Positions 24,801-36,900 of a stretch of DNA of 64,000 nt are shown here, one piece after another (within the stretch, counting starts at the first letter, position 1; each line of letters starts with the position of its first letter). The notes below the pieces were generated by a model. The model had not been told where the DNA came from and searched no databases. It was given only the letters and a program-made list of their open reading frames with translations. The stretch lies in assembly GCA_022316685.1 (NCBI GenBank), contig JAKJHU010000046.1, positions 5,989,001 to 6,053,000 of the forward strand, read 5' to 3'. A program made the translations under genes and the position numbers. The stretch comes from Progne subis subis (lineage: Eukaryota; Chordata; Aves; Passeriformes; Hirundinidae).

Positions 24801-27540
24801 TGGATCCTTCATCCCTCCCTGGAGGACTCGATGCTTGCAGACAGCAGGTCTGTGCTAACTTGGAGGATCCTGACTGAAATGGGTCAAGGAATGCAGTGCA
24901 AGAGCTTCAGCAGCAGAGGAGAAAATGCTGACAGCCCAGCATGGTAACACCTTCCCTCACACAGCTGCCTCTAGAAAACAACAGCCCTGCTCAGCTTAGC
25001 TTAAAAAGCTGAAGGCACTGCTACATTCCTCCTCTTAAGCCATTCAATATTGTACATATGGCAGGAAGATAACATGAGTGTGCAATGCAATAAATAAACA
25101 AATCAGGATTTTTTCTTGTTCTTTTGTTCTTTCTTATCATCCTCTTTTTTGTTCTTCCTTGCCTGAGAGAGCTTATCTCCTTGAACTGTTGTTTGCATTT
25201 GTCTATCGTTTTGAGATTTTTTTTTTTTTCTTTTTTTTCTTAGAAAGCTATATAAGATTGGTGAGGACCAGCTGTTGGGAACAATAAATAAAGTACAGGT
25301 ATATATTTCTTCTGCCTTGTGGAAATACGTTGTCAAAACATTTAGAATATTTTACCAGAGACTGGCTAGAGGTATTACTGAAACCTCGATTTTTATTCCC
25401 AGCATGTACTGTTTAGCAAATAACACTCTTGTCTAACTACTAGCAAATATGTTGCAGCTGCACTTTTCTTTTCTGCCTTTTCTTGTCTTTGTGAAGATAA
25501 ATCATCATCTCTCTGTGGCAGTAAAACAGAGAGGTAACTATTCCTATATTTGGCATTTCTTACCATTGTCAAAATAAATACTTGCATCTGTAGAACTTAA
25601 ATATGAAATTATGTCTTCCCTTTCCCGTAACCAGCAAATACTAACAACAGCAAGCTGGCATCTGAAAAGAAAATGAACAATTAAGATGACATTTATGCTT
25701 AAAATCCTGTATCACTCAAAATGAGAGCTCCCAACTCTGAAAACTCCATCTGTACCCTTACATGGGAGCTTATTGAGGTTATGAGGTTATGATAAAAGTG
25801 ACTGTGACATTCATGTTACTGAGTTGCTGAGGCAGATAGTAATAAATAAAGTCTTAGCACCCTAAAAGTGCCAAATGCAGAACTAAAGCAAAAAACCCAA
25901 CAGTTGCTACCATGGGCTGTCCACTGAAAACCTATTGCAAGAATTGTGACAGTTTCTGCATTAAAATTTACTGAAATGACTGTCTTGAGGTCTAAGTGTA
26001 TTGGGAAAGAAACACTTGGAGTGAGGAGATCTGTTTTCACCAAGGAGAACCTCAGGACAGCAATGAAACAAAGCACATCAGAAGCTTGCATTTTAACAGT
26101 GAGGATGATAGGAAAGTTCTAAGCAGACCACTGGGGCTGGAGTAAATAAAAGCAGTAATATTGAAATAATAACATAGGAAATAAGGCTGTACACTGCTCT
26201 GAGTACATGATTCATGACAGCTGGTGCTAAAATTGCTTTGTACTCAGATTCTTACACTATTACAGTAATTAGGGTTCTGCAGATCTTCTGCATGAAGATA
26301 TGTTTAAATTTTAAGCACCTCAAAGAAAGGTTTCTTCTGCCTATATATTGCCAAACACGAAAGCTGCTTAATCCTCATTGGTATCTCTGAACACTGCTGC
26401 AAGTAGGGTCATTCAGAAACAACTGATACACGCTTCTGGATTGCTTTTTATATTCATTAAGACAAATCACGTCACATCAAACACTGAGCCAAAGAAAACC
26501 TGGAATAATATCTTGAGCTGTTCCATTTTCACACACATCGAAGAAAAACCTTGGCAATACCATTCAAGCTGTGCTGCTTGTTGGAATGGCTGGCAGAGAA
26601 GCAGTATTGCCTGACCTGATGTAACAGGAAAGCACCTTACAGATGCAGATGGACTAAAACAGAGCTTCTTTACTGAAATATCTTGACCTAATATTGTCAA
26701 GAAAAAAATGCTGCCACAGATGTGGCATAAACAAAGACGGTTTACCAGCTGGGGGTTTTCATCCCTTTCAGAGTGATGTGGTTTTTTTCCTGCCATACAG
26801 ATGTGGGAGCTGTTTTCTACAGACCCTCAAAGCTGCTTCAAGTCCTAGTCCAGTGGCTGCAGAGCACAAGTACCATCCCAGGTATTTGTAACTCGTCAGA
26901 CAGGACAGGAACTACAGAAATACACCAAGAAGGCATTGTTGTTTCCACACTTCGTTAACCAAGCTATCTCTTTGGTATAAACGAGTCCCAGGTCCCCACC
27001 GGTCCTGTGCGCACAGCTTGCACAACCTGTATCAAGGTCAGACCCTGTGAGGAGGGATGTTCAGGGTTTGGCAGCAGCCTTGGCCTTGGTTAGAAGCATT
27101 TTTGCCTTATTAAGAATTCAGAGCTCCAGATAATCCACAGACTTCCCCTGGTGAGCATTTAGCCCAATTCGAAGTTAGAAAAAGCAAAAGACCCCCTAGT
27201 CTGGCCACCTGAAGTTGGACAGGAATTGCAGAACTGTAGTCTTCAGCAGCTAATCTAAGTCCCTAAAAACTGCCTACTGAGAATTTCCATTTGTATTTTA
27301 CATATTCTGTGCTATTCATCAGCGGTAGAACAGTACTTGTACTTTCTGTGGCAGTGTTACACGATGAACTTGTATGTGGCAATTGGTCTGTGAGAATTCC
27401 TCATTCCTTTTCCGTGTCAGGGGATATCTTTGACATGGCAGCTCGGGGCTTTGTAGGAAAGAGAATAACTACAAAACTGTAAATAGAAAAGATTGGGTTT
27501 GATTTTTATTTAACTAGGGGATAAATACGCCACTGAAGCA
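21871..27540. other. Intergenic spacer between divergent HTR7 and RPP30
   Basis: About 5.7 kb of AT-rich sequence contains only short ORFs that resemble no protein I know. A pyrimidine-rich T/C tract lies near 25217-25240. No mobile element was recognised. Regulatory elements for either neighbour may lie here, but none can be defined from sequence alone. Confidence 0.7.
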
Positions 27541-27788
27541 GGGCTACCGCTCCACCTGGTGGGCATTCGGCGGCTCCGAGGGGAGCGGCGAGCCTCGGCT
27601 GGCGACAGCGGCACAGCCGGGGGCTCCCCTGGGTCGGGGGGATGTCCCCCAGAGCCCGGGGTACGTTGCCTGAGAACGAACCACGGGGGATCTCCTTCAG
27701 GGCCCCCGCCTGAGACCTGAGCGCTCAGCCCACGGCTCTTCCCACCGCGCGGCCGGCGCTGCGGGTGCCGCCGGCCCGGCAGGGCGGG

Positions 27789-27807
27789 ACTACAGGGCCC
27801 AGGCTGC
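27789..27807 (+). promoter_or_regulatory. ZNF143/SBS-like motif upstream of RPP30
   Basis: The stretch ACTACAGGGCCCAGGCTGC keeps the ACTACA block, the CCCAG block and the trailing TGC of the ZNF143 (Staf) binding consensus at the correct spacing. It lies about 75-90 bp before the RPP30 start codon, a typical position for this factor in CpG-island housekeeping promoters. The middle bases differ from consensus, so binding is an inference. Confidence 0.5.
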
Positions 27808-27880
27808 CCCGGGCGGAGGGGCGGTGCCCCTCCCTGCGCGCTGCCGTGTGGCGCCTGGGCCCGCCCGCCGCGGCCGGAGC

Positions 27881-27962
27881 ATGGCCGGCTTCGCCGACCT
27901 GAACCTGCCGCAGGGGCTGGACAAGAAGTCCCTGCAGAGCCTGCTGGAGGCCGCGGCGCACC
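27881..27962 (+). CDS. RPP30: RPP30 coding exon 1
   Basis: Codons 1-27 plus the first base of codon 28, beginning MAGFADLNLPQGLDKK. The donor is CACC/GTGAGT (phase 1). Lies in the CpG island. Confidence 0.95.
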
Positions 27963-30900
27963 GTGAGTCCTGCGAGCGGGGAGGGCGGCGCGGCCGGCCC
28001 GGAGCCCGGTGGCGATGAACTGGGGAGGGCGGGCCGGCCCCGGCCGGGAGGAGAGCGGGACGCGAACGGCGGCTCCCCTGGCTCGGGAGGCACAGGCGGA
28101 CTCCCCGGGATGAGCCTTCCCTTCCCTCCCCTCGGAGCAGGCCGACCCTCGCCACCCGCCTCGCAGCGGGCGCGTTTTTCCGGCGCCGCTTCGCTCTGTC
28201 TGCTCAGCCCGCAGCTCTCCGTAGGTCCCGGGCTGGGTCGCAGGGGAAGCTCCTGATGCGCCTCGCAGCTCTGTCTCTGTCTGCTTATCCCAGTGTAACT
28301 GTTGGTTTTTACCAGCGTGGACGAGTTTTTCCTCCTGCAGTTCCGTACGGCTCGGATCTGTTCCCGCAGAACTCTCGTACAGCCACGTGCTGCCTGTCCC
28401 GTGTTTGGGGCGGGTGGTTTAAATGCCCCTGGCAAGTGTGTCCTCTTCCTCGGAGCCCTTGGAACCATACCTTCTCCTCCGTGTAGTCCGCACCGTTTGG
28501 AATTGCTCGCTTTGCCTTCTTCGATGGCTGTATCTCTCCCAGCTCTGCGTTGTCTGAAGTTTTAACAGCTGTCCTGAATGTACTTAGCAGTTTTTCATAA
28601 AGAAAGTCATAAGCAGGGCCAAACTAGGCCAGACCTTTTGGGACACCGAGCCCAAGTGTTCGTGTTCATAGAGCTCTGCCATTGAGTAAGAGTTGTCAGG
28701 CCTGGGCTGTGTTAAAACCAAACAATTTTTTTTTTTTTTTTTCTATTTTAAAGCACTTTTTGGGTGAACCAGACTTCTTAAAAATACTGTAAAATCTAAA
28801 TATGCACGTGATTATTAACTTCAAGACATTTAAGATATGAGTATTTTACAGTTTTCTCATTGGATTTCTTTCCTTTTTATTTACCTTGCAAAATTTTCTT
28901 ACTCTGTGTTTTTCAGTGGGATATTCTACAGTTGCACTTAATCATGTCATCGATTTTAAAGAAAAGAAACAGGTAACTTTTATTTGGGTTATTTGTTTTT
29001 ACTGTGTTTTCTTTAGTGAACTTGCTGCCCTACTGCATGTTTCCAGATAGCTTTAGCTATAGAATGCACATCTAGACACAAGTATAAATCTCTCTATTTG
29101 TACCAAAACTCCTATTTTATATTTCAGTAGAACTGCCCTGGAATTAATTTTTAATATGTACTGTCCCACAAAAATAGTTTTCTTAGTGTGATAGATTTCT
29201 TCTTAAGATTGGAACACAGTTTTTGTTTACATGTAAACCTAATCCATGACACTCTTAACAACTTTGTTCTGTTCTCTTTCAAGGAAATCATCAAGCCAGC
29301 ATCCCCTTCAGAGTTGTTTCCATCTTTACCCATTGTACAAGTATGTCGTTACAGTATATATATATATATATATATGTATTTTGTTATTCTGAGTTACCTC
29401 TTTTTTACCTTTGTGCGTTTGTATATGTGCTTTTGTGTATGAGGTGTTAAAAAAGAGAAATTGGTCCATTATTTCATGGTTAAACAACCAAGCATTGGAA
29501 GAATGGTATACTCACATCAGGGTAGGCTCTATTCATTATTTTAGAAATTATTAAAGAAATTACTTTGTGTGAATTTTGAATCTGCTTGTAGTTGAATAAT
29601 TACAGTACAATTCTTGAAATTGAAGTTTTGGATGTAACTTTTGTGGTTTTGATGGAGCAAAATTTGGGTATAAAGAAATACAACACTGTCTTTTGGGTCA
29701 CTGACATTGATTAATTCAAGAAGTGCTTTTCCTTGCAGTTGTGGCCTGCCTGGGGAATCCTAGCAGTAGTGAAACATACTCAATTTTTCTGCATGATTGT
29801 TTTTCCTAATTTGTTTTTTCCTTGCTATTCATCCTCCCCCAGAGAAACACATATGTCATTCTTTGTAAGGACAGGTATAATATCAGATAATGTAAATTAG
29901 GGAAGTGTAAATACAGACTTTAGAAAATTAGTATAGCAAGACTATAAGCATGACACCATTTTCTTTTTATAGCAGATTGGATAGAAATTACCACAAGTTT
30001 TTACTTTGGGTTTTTATTTTTTTTCTATTATTCCTTTTTCTCTAGGGGACAACTAAAAGAATTAAAGTCTTGACCCGGCTAACACTTATTGTTTCTGATC
30101 CTGCCCACTGTAATCTCCTGGTAAGTATACTCAGCAATCAATTTTGCAGCTTTTATTTCTTTTTTTCAATGAATGAAACTTTGGAAATTCTGTGGTGACA
30201 ACTTCCTGGAATTTATAGGGCACTCAGCAGAGATTTCTCAGATTGCATCTTTAACGTGATCATGAGGAGATGCAGACTTACATGATTGGATATGGCTTCT
30301 GTTGATCATTTGTCAATATGGATCAACAGTTCTGTTCCTTGGTTTCTGGACTTCTGTGCATAAACTGGAAGACCATGAGCAAGCCTTGTGTCTGGTTATG
30401 TTTTCATGCTACAAGATCAAAGCAAAAAGTGTAAGTGTGTTAGTAGATGGGTGGGACTAGCCTCAAACTAAGAATGAATGACTTCACTGTAGAAACCTGC
30501 TGTGTTATTGGCTTTGTTTTAGTACTTGACAAGGAAAAAAGATTTTTCTTCTCATTGTTTGGGTTGTAATCATTGTGCATAGCTTTGACATCTGTCAGAA
30601 TTCGAGGCAGTAATTGTTTGCTCCTTTTATAGAGATCGACATCTGCAAATATAAGGTTATTTGACATCATAGCGGTATTTCCAAAAACTGAGAAACTGTT
30701 CCATGTAAGTACAGTCATCTTCTAAGTAATGCTCATTCATTTAGGACTTTGTGCTAATTTAAGTACATGCTTTGTTTTGATTTTATTTCCCATTTTATAA
30801 AGACCTCATGGAGTTAATCAAGCTTTCTAGGCTGTCTAGTCAGTTGATAGGCTGAGAGGTTTGGGAGGATTTGCAGAAGGCTGCAAGACCATGAGGTTAA

Positions 30901-33900
30901 AATCTGAAGCATCTACCTGGGAAATGGACTTGTATGCCCCTCCACTGTGGTTGCCTTTGTGTGCCTTGTACTCTAGTGAGGAGAGAAAACATCCTTTTTT
31001 CCCCCTGATATATGTGTACTATCATCATGTAGAAAACTTCTGTCTTGAGCTTTACCTTCTCACACTCCTGACAACTTGCCTGAAGTGTGCTTGTGATCTT
31101 ATGTTAGAACTAATTATTCTTGGTCTCTAAACTGCTAGGGAGGATTTTAAAGTGGAACTAATGTAGTTCTGTGAGTTACCTGATAACTGTTCACCTCCAT
31201 TTTCTTCATATTTTTATTTAAATTGTTCTCAAATACTTGGTAACAGCTGATGTCGATGTTCTGATCAGGTGGAGCACCTTGAAGCGAGTTATTTTTTTGT
31301 CAGAATTGTTCTTACAAAGCCCAAAATTGTGATGTCTGACTTACTGTAAGCTCAAAAATAACATTAAGTCTGAATTGGGTGAGTAGGTGGAAGTGTTCCA
31401 TCTCTATTAGCCTGGCAGGCAGCAGGCAGGCATGCAGTTTAAAGCAGTGTAGAGGAGGGACAGGGACAGCAAAAAAAAGTGAGTTCCTTTAAAGAATTTA
31501 CTTTCAAAGGGAGCTTCTCAGTTTAAAACCGAGTCTGGTGGTTGTTTTTTTTTTAAATAAGTTAAAGCCAGTTTCTAGTACTGCTGAGTACCTGTTTTGC
31601 CACATTAAGATCGTATTTTTCTGTTTTGTTTTTCTACATTATTTCCCCTCCTATTTCAAGACTTTTTCTAGTAAGGTACAAAGCAAGAGGCTGTCAAAGA
31701 ACATAAACTTTAAAGAATTTTTCATCAGAATTCAAGAATTAATTATAAGAGTTACGGCTAAATGAAACTAATTACTGAATTTTATTTCCCTTGCAAGATT
31801 TTAGGACTCTTGGGGGTATGACAGAGGCAAATAGTTTAAAATATTTTTGAGGGCCACTTTCCACGTCTTTCTTTTGACCTCTGGCAATGGTATAAAATCT
31901 CACTTCTCAAGTCAGCTCAATCAGTTTATCATGTGTTTAAACAGGAAACTAGGTAATCAGCCGGGGCGTACGGTGTTGTATTTTTGGGAAAAGGGTGTTC
32001 TCTCACTTAAGGATTAGTATTGCATATTTTCAGCCATATCATGACTCCCGCTGCAGTTGGATGTCCAGCTGTGGCAGCGTTTAAACTGGCATAAACAGCC
32101 ACTCATTTCTGCAAGTCCCTGGCTGCTTTGCTGCTGAGGCTGCTTGCTTGCTTAGCTGCATAGCAGTTTGCTTTGAGGAGCCTGCTTTTGGCTGAGCAGT
32201 AACCAGAGTTTTTGCCAAGTTATTTTTCCGGCAGATCCACTTTCCCGGTGTGATTCAGCAGCCAGCCACGCAGAGAGTGGTGCCAGCGCAGAGCGGGTGG
32301 CTGTGCTCTGGCAGTGCAGACAGTGCCTGGTTAAGCTGACACTCTGGCAGGTGATGGACAGGGTGTGAGGAGAGAAGCAGGATTGTCAGTGAGATTATCT
32401 TCATTGTTTCCATGCTGGCAGCACTTTGAGCTGGGGATGGAACCTGGGCATGTTTCTTGCAAGCTGCATGAGGTGAAAGGTTTCATCCTTACATTTGCAC
32501 ATTGAGGGCAGGTTTGTGTATGGTTGTTGTTTAGAGGTTTTGGAATGTCTCACTCTGTGGAGAGCTGGTTCAGTTTCACAGAGGTGTCACACAGAGAGTC
32601 AGGTGAAAGGACCTTACACAGGGGTTTCAGCACATTCAGTTTGGCTCTTACAACTCATGGACATTTCATTATTAAGAATGAATCTTTCAGGAGTGGGTTT
32701 TGCATGACAAATGAACTTCCTATTGGCTTTTGGTAACTTAACGTTGCCTCAAGAGCATCATCTTTCTCACCAACAATTTGGCACTTGTATTTTCTCCACA
32801 GAACAAGACTTTTCATGTTTTTGTGAAAAAGTTACACGACCATTGGAGATGTACTCCAATTTTAGCATGCCCCAAAACTAGTCTGTGCCCTTTTGTCACA
32901 AACCTTTTGTGACTGAGCGTGGCAGTGATATGTTCTGAAATATGTGCTCAAATTCTTCAAATAATTTACATCCTTAAGGGGATGAGAAAGCTATGTTTGC
33001 AAATTGTAGAAGGGGCTCCTTGTTTAAGTCTCCCAAAAAGATTGTTTTGGCCTGCAGCAGGAATGCCCACTCCATGCAGGTAATAGGGTTTGTACTTGCC
33101 TCTTTTCAAAAATTCTGCTTTCCAAGATTTCTGACTGTTTTGATAATATTAGTTAGCTCTGTCTGCTGTTCCTAAGCACTTAGCACATCACCAGTATCTA
33201 AAAAGACTCACATATGTAAGTCTGAGGATGTAGTGCAAAGTCAAATTTCAGTGTTTATTCCTAAAACATTTGCCAAAGCTTGCTTCAAATCCTGCAGACA
33301 GTGGCAGATGTATTTTTTAATGGCTGGCTGGAGTTTCCCAGCAGATGGGGCTCTTGCCCACAGTGCTGCCAGGCAGCTGCTGGGCTGTGCAACTTGCTGC
33401 GTGTCATTTTCTGGGTGAAGTTGTTGCACTTCAGATCTTTTCAGCAGGCAGGGAAACCTTAACTTGCCTGCATATCTGACTTTGGGAGCCAAAGCCAGGC
33501 TGAATGTGAGAGTTCTTGGAGAAATCTGCTCTCCAGTTTTTCATACAGTGCAGGAATTTCTCATTGGGAAATACGACTTGTGGTTTGGTTTTCCTTGGTG
33601 GTATTTCCTGAAATGTTCATGTCACTGGAACCCTGTAGATATCCTGGCTTTTGAGTCACTCCCTCTCCTACTGTGCTTAATTTGCAAAATGATAAAGAGT
33701 TTTCCAGTGTTTCTGGAGCTGATTAGGAAGGCTTGATTGCTCATCACATGGGGCAACTTGTAGGTATCTGATGTCTATTATTGCTTTCCTTAATTTTTAA
33801 CATTATCTCTTCCTGAATTTTTTATGATATCACTGACATATTTTCTAGGGTGCTATTTGGAGCTATTTGCTCTGTGCATGTTCTGATAAATCACCTCTGT

Positions 33901-36900
33901 GTAGTAGTTTGTACCTCATGCAAGAAAAGGAGGGAAACTGACTGTAGTAGGGCTGAACTTCCTCTTGCAAGTCTAACTCTATGCCACAGATTGCATAGGC
34001 AGCCCATGTCCTGCCTAATGGAGGATAAAGGTAGGGCATGAAGAAAAGAATTAGTCTGAATGTCCTGCCAGACACATTTCAACTTCAGAAACCTTGTGGT
34101 TTGCCTGCATGTTTACTGTGGCTGTCTTGTCTAGGAGAGAGTGCTATCAACAGCTAAGAAACATTCCCAAAGTTGGGCTTCTGCTCTCATCTCCATCCAA
34201 ATCCCATGTGAACTAACTGGTAAGAGACCAGTTTGCCAAGCAGTAGTGTGCTTTGTGTTAGAGCAGCTCTTCCCCCTGGGGCTCCTCACAGCCCCCACTG
34301 CTTTTGTGCCAGCGGGAGGAGGGATGAATGGTTGGCACCTGGCCCAGGTGTATTTGGAGCAGCTGCTGGCAGGTTTCTGAGTGCAGAGAGTTCCCCTACA
34401 CACAGAAAATTCCTTTTCAACTTCCTCAGCCTATCTTACCTTCTTTGTTACTGTACTGCTTACAGACACTAGTCTGGCCCTGTGTAATCTTCCTTACAGA
34501 GTAGGCATATATAATTCCTACCTTGGTGCAAGAGATTAATGTAAATCAAGGACTCCCTTTTTAGGTGCCCTTTGTTTTCCCTGTATCTCAGTGTGAGGAG
34601 CCTCTGCCCCTTGGTCATTCCCTCCATCTCTTAATAGAACCTGTAAATCATAGTTTGAATTCAAAGCTGAACTCTTAAACTGCAGTCTTCAGTGCTGTCT
34701 CCAGACTCTGCCAGAGGCGTGGCTGCCAGGAGGAGCTGCACGTTCTCCAGCCAGCCAGGAAAGGGAGGCTCTGAGGATTGATCTCCAGTATTGGGCATGC
34801 AGCACCACCAGTCACAGTCACATTGTGCTTTTATTTCACTTTCCTCTATTGCATCTGGTGACAGTAATTAATCCTGAAAACAAACAGGTGCTGCACTGGA
34901 AGCAGAGCATGATGGGACAAGGCGCAGTTCCTGGGCTCTTCCCTTTGTAAACTGGGGTTGGTCTTTATTACCTGTGAGTTCTTTAGTCAAAATCCAGCAT
35001 TGCTTCTGCATGTCCTCTGCCAGATAAAAACCAAGAAGTAAGTATTGCTTTGGGGTTGACCATTATTTTATTGGAAAACTAGTTCTGTAAGAAAGGGAAG
35101 ACTTGGGGTTTAAGTCTCAAATGCTGCTGTTCTATTGGCATACCTGCAAGGCATAGTACCTCTTAATTTTAAAATTGAACTCACCCTGGAGAGATGTTTG
35201 TTGCATTAAGAAATGAAAGAGAATATTAGTGCACCTTAAGTTGATTATGCATTTTTTGGCATATCTAATAACCTGTTCCTATTTCTTTGCTGTAGATTGC
35301 TTGCACAACACTAGATGTAGATCTGGTCTGCATAAATGTCACAGAAAAGCTGCCATTCTACTTCCGAAGGCCCCCTGTGAATATGGTAAATTTACATCTA
35401 AATTGTTTTCTTGCTGTTAGACTGACATTAAATACAGAATTTGAGTTGAATTCCCTACCGCTTTCCTCCCACCATTCCTATCCAAGTGGTTCTTTTATTT
35501 TCTTGCATAATGTATAGTGTTGTTTCAAATGTCCTTCACTTCAAGGGCCTCCACTGCAGCATTTAACACACAGTGATGTATGTTCTTTCTTCTCCTGTCC
35601 CCCACTTAAGAAGGCAGAAGTGGTGTTCCCAAGGAGTGGAAACAGAACCTTGAGGCCACTGCTAAGCAGGGAGATATGGTGTGATTGCTGACTAAGCTGC
35701 TTCCCAAACCAGAAATGGTTCAGCTGTATCAAGATAGATAAACAGCCCTTTGATTTAAAAGACAGGAAATGCGAATGGCAGTGGTAATTTGGGAGAAGGA
35801 TGTTGTGCTGTTTACGTGAAAGACAACTGTATTGAATCCATACTTAGACAAAAGAATGTCTTGGTAAATGAACCAAATGTGGCATTGCTGTGTGCTGTGA
35901 GACCCACGATGCCTATCAGTGTCAATCAAATATAACTCTGCCTGCTTTTGGTAGTTTGCCAGAAAACTTAATCTGAACATGCTCTTAGGGTAACTTGTTT
36001 TCTCCTCTGAATAAATGTAAAGGTTCATTCCACACAGGCATTCTTGGTTACATTCTTTAGTACTCAAAAATTTAAATTTAGAATTGGCCAGTAATCCTAC
36101 TTCCTTTTCTTAGAAAGTTTTGACCTAGAATAAAAAATCATAATTAACTAGAATTAATTCTCAGAACAAAAATAATACATTGGAGTTTATGATAAACTGA
36201 GGATTTCAACATTCTACTTGGAATAACAATTTTGTATGAAACACTGTATGCAAGTACCCTAGCTGCCTAAAACTCCAGCAACTGGCTCAGGTGAGGAACT
36301 GTGTGGCTCTTAGTGCCCTGTGTTGGGAGACATTTTCCTTGGAAGCTACTTCTCGTCTTCCACACTGCCAGCTTCGAGGCAGTCTGTCTGTTGGGCTGGT
36401 CTGTGCACCCTGAGGCAGTAAGTTTGGTCATTATGGTGCCAGACAGGTTGGCAGGCAGCTGAAGGGGTAAGGATGAGGTGAAAAATCACCTTGACTGGAA
36501 ATTGGTGTATTGCCATCACCTGTTTGGTTTTGATAACTTCAGGCTTTTCTTGTTTGTAGCTATCAGGCCAGCTCTGTGTAAAACATTTGGTGCATATATA
36601 GCTTCTGGTGTGCTTGCATGCAGGGGTCGTGCATGGGAGTCAGATTAATTCCAGCTGTATTCAGTTACTGGACTCTTACAGTATTACCACTGCAGCATAT
36701 TTTAATAATGTTTGTGTAAATATAGAGTATCATCTCAGGCAAATGTAGGATTGCCATGGAACAAAGAACTCCTGGCTTTACATTGTGTCTTTATTGCTGG
36801 CACACTGTGTGCAAGTTGCTTAACCTTTCTGTGTTTGCAAAAACAAGAATACTAGGCTTTTGGTGAGGCATTTTGACAGATAGCAATGGATGTCAAAGCA

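Larger units (their letters stand above)
27550..28260. promoter_or_regulatory. RPP30: CpG island promoter of RPP30
   Basis: A CpG-dense block begins about 330 bp upstream of the RPP30 start codon, covers exon 1 and runs about 300 bp into intron 1. It contains GC-box-like CCCGCCC stretches just before the ATG and a ZNF143-like motif at 27789-27807. No TATA box is seen. This is the expected promoter class for a housekeeping RNase P subunit. Limits are approximate. Confidence 0.8.
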
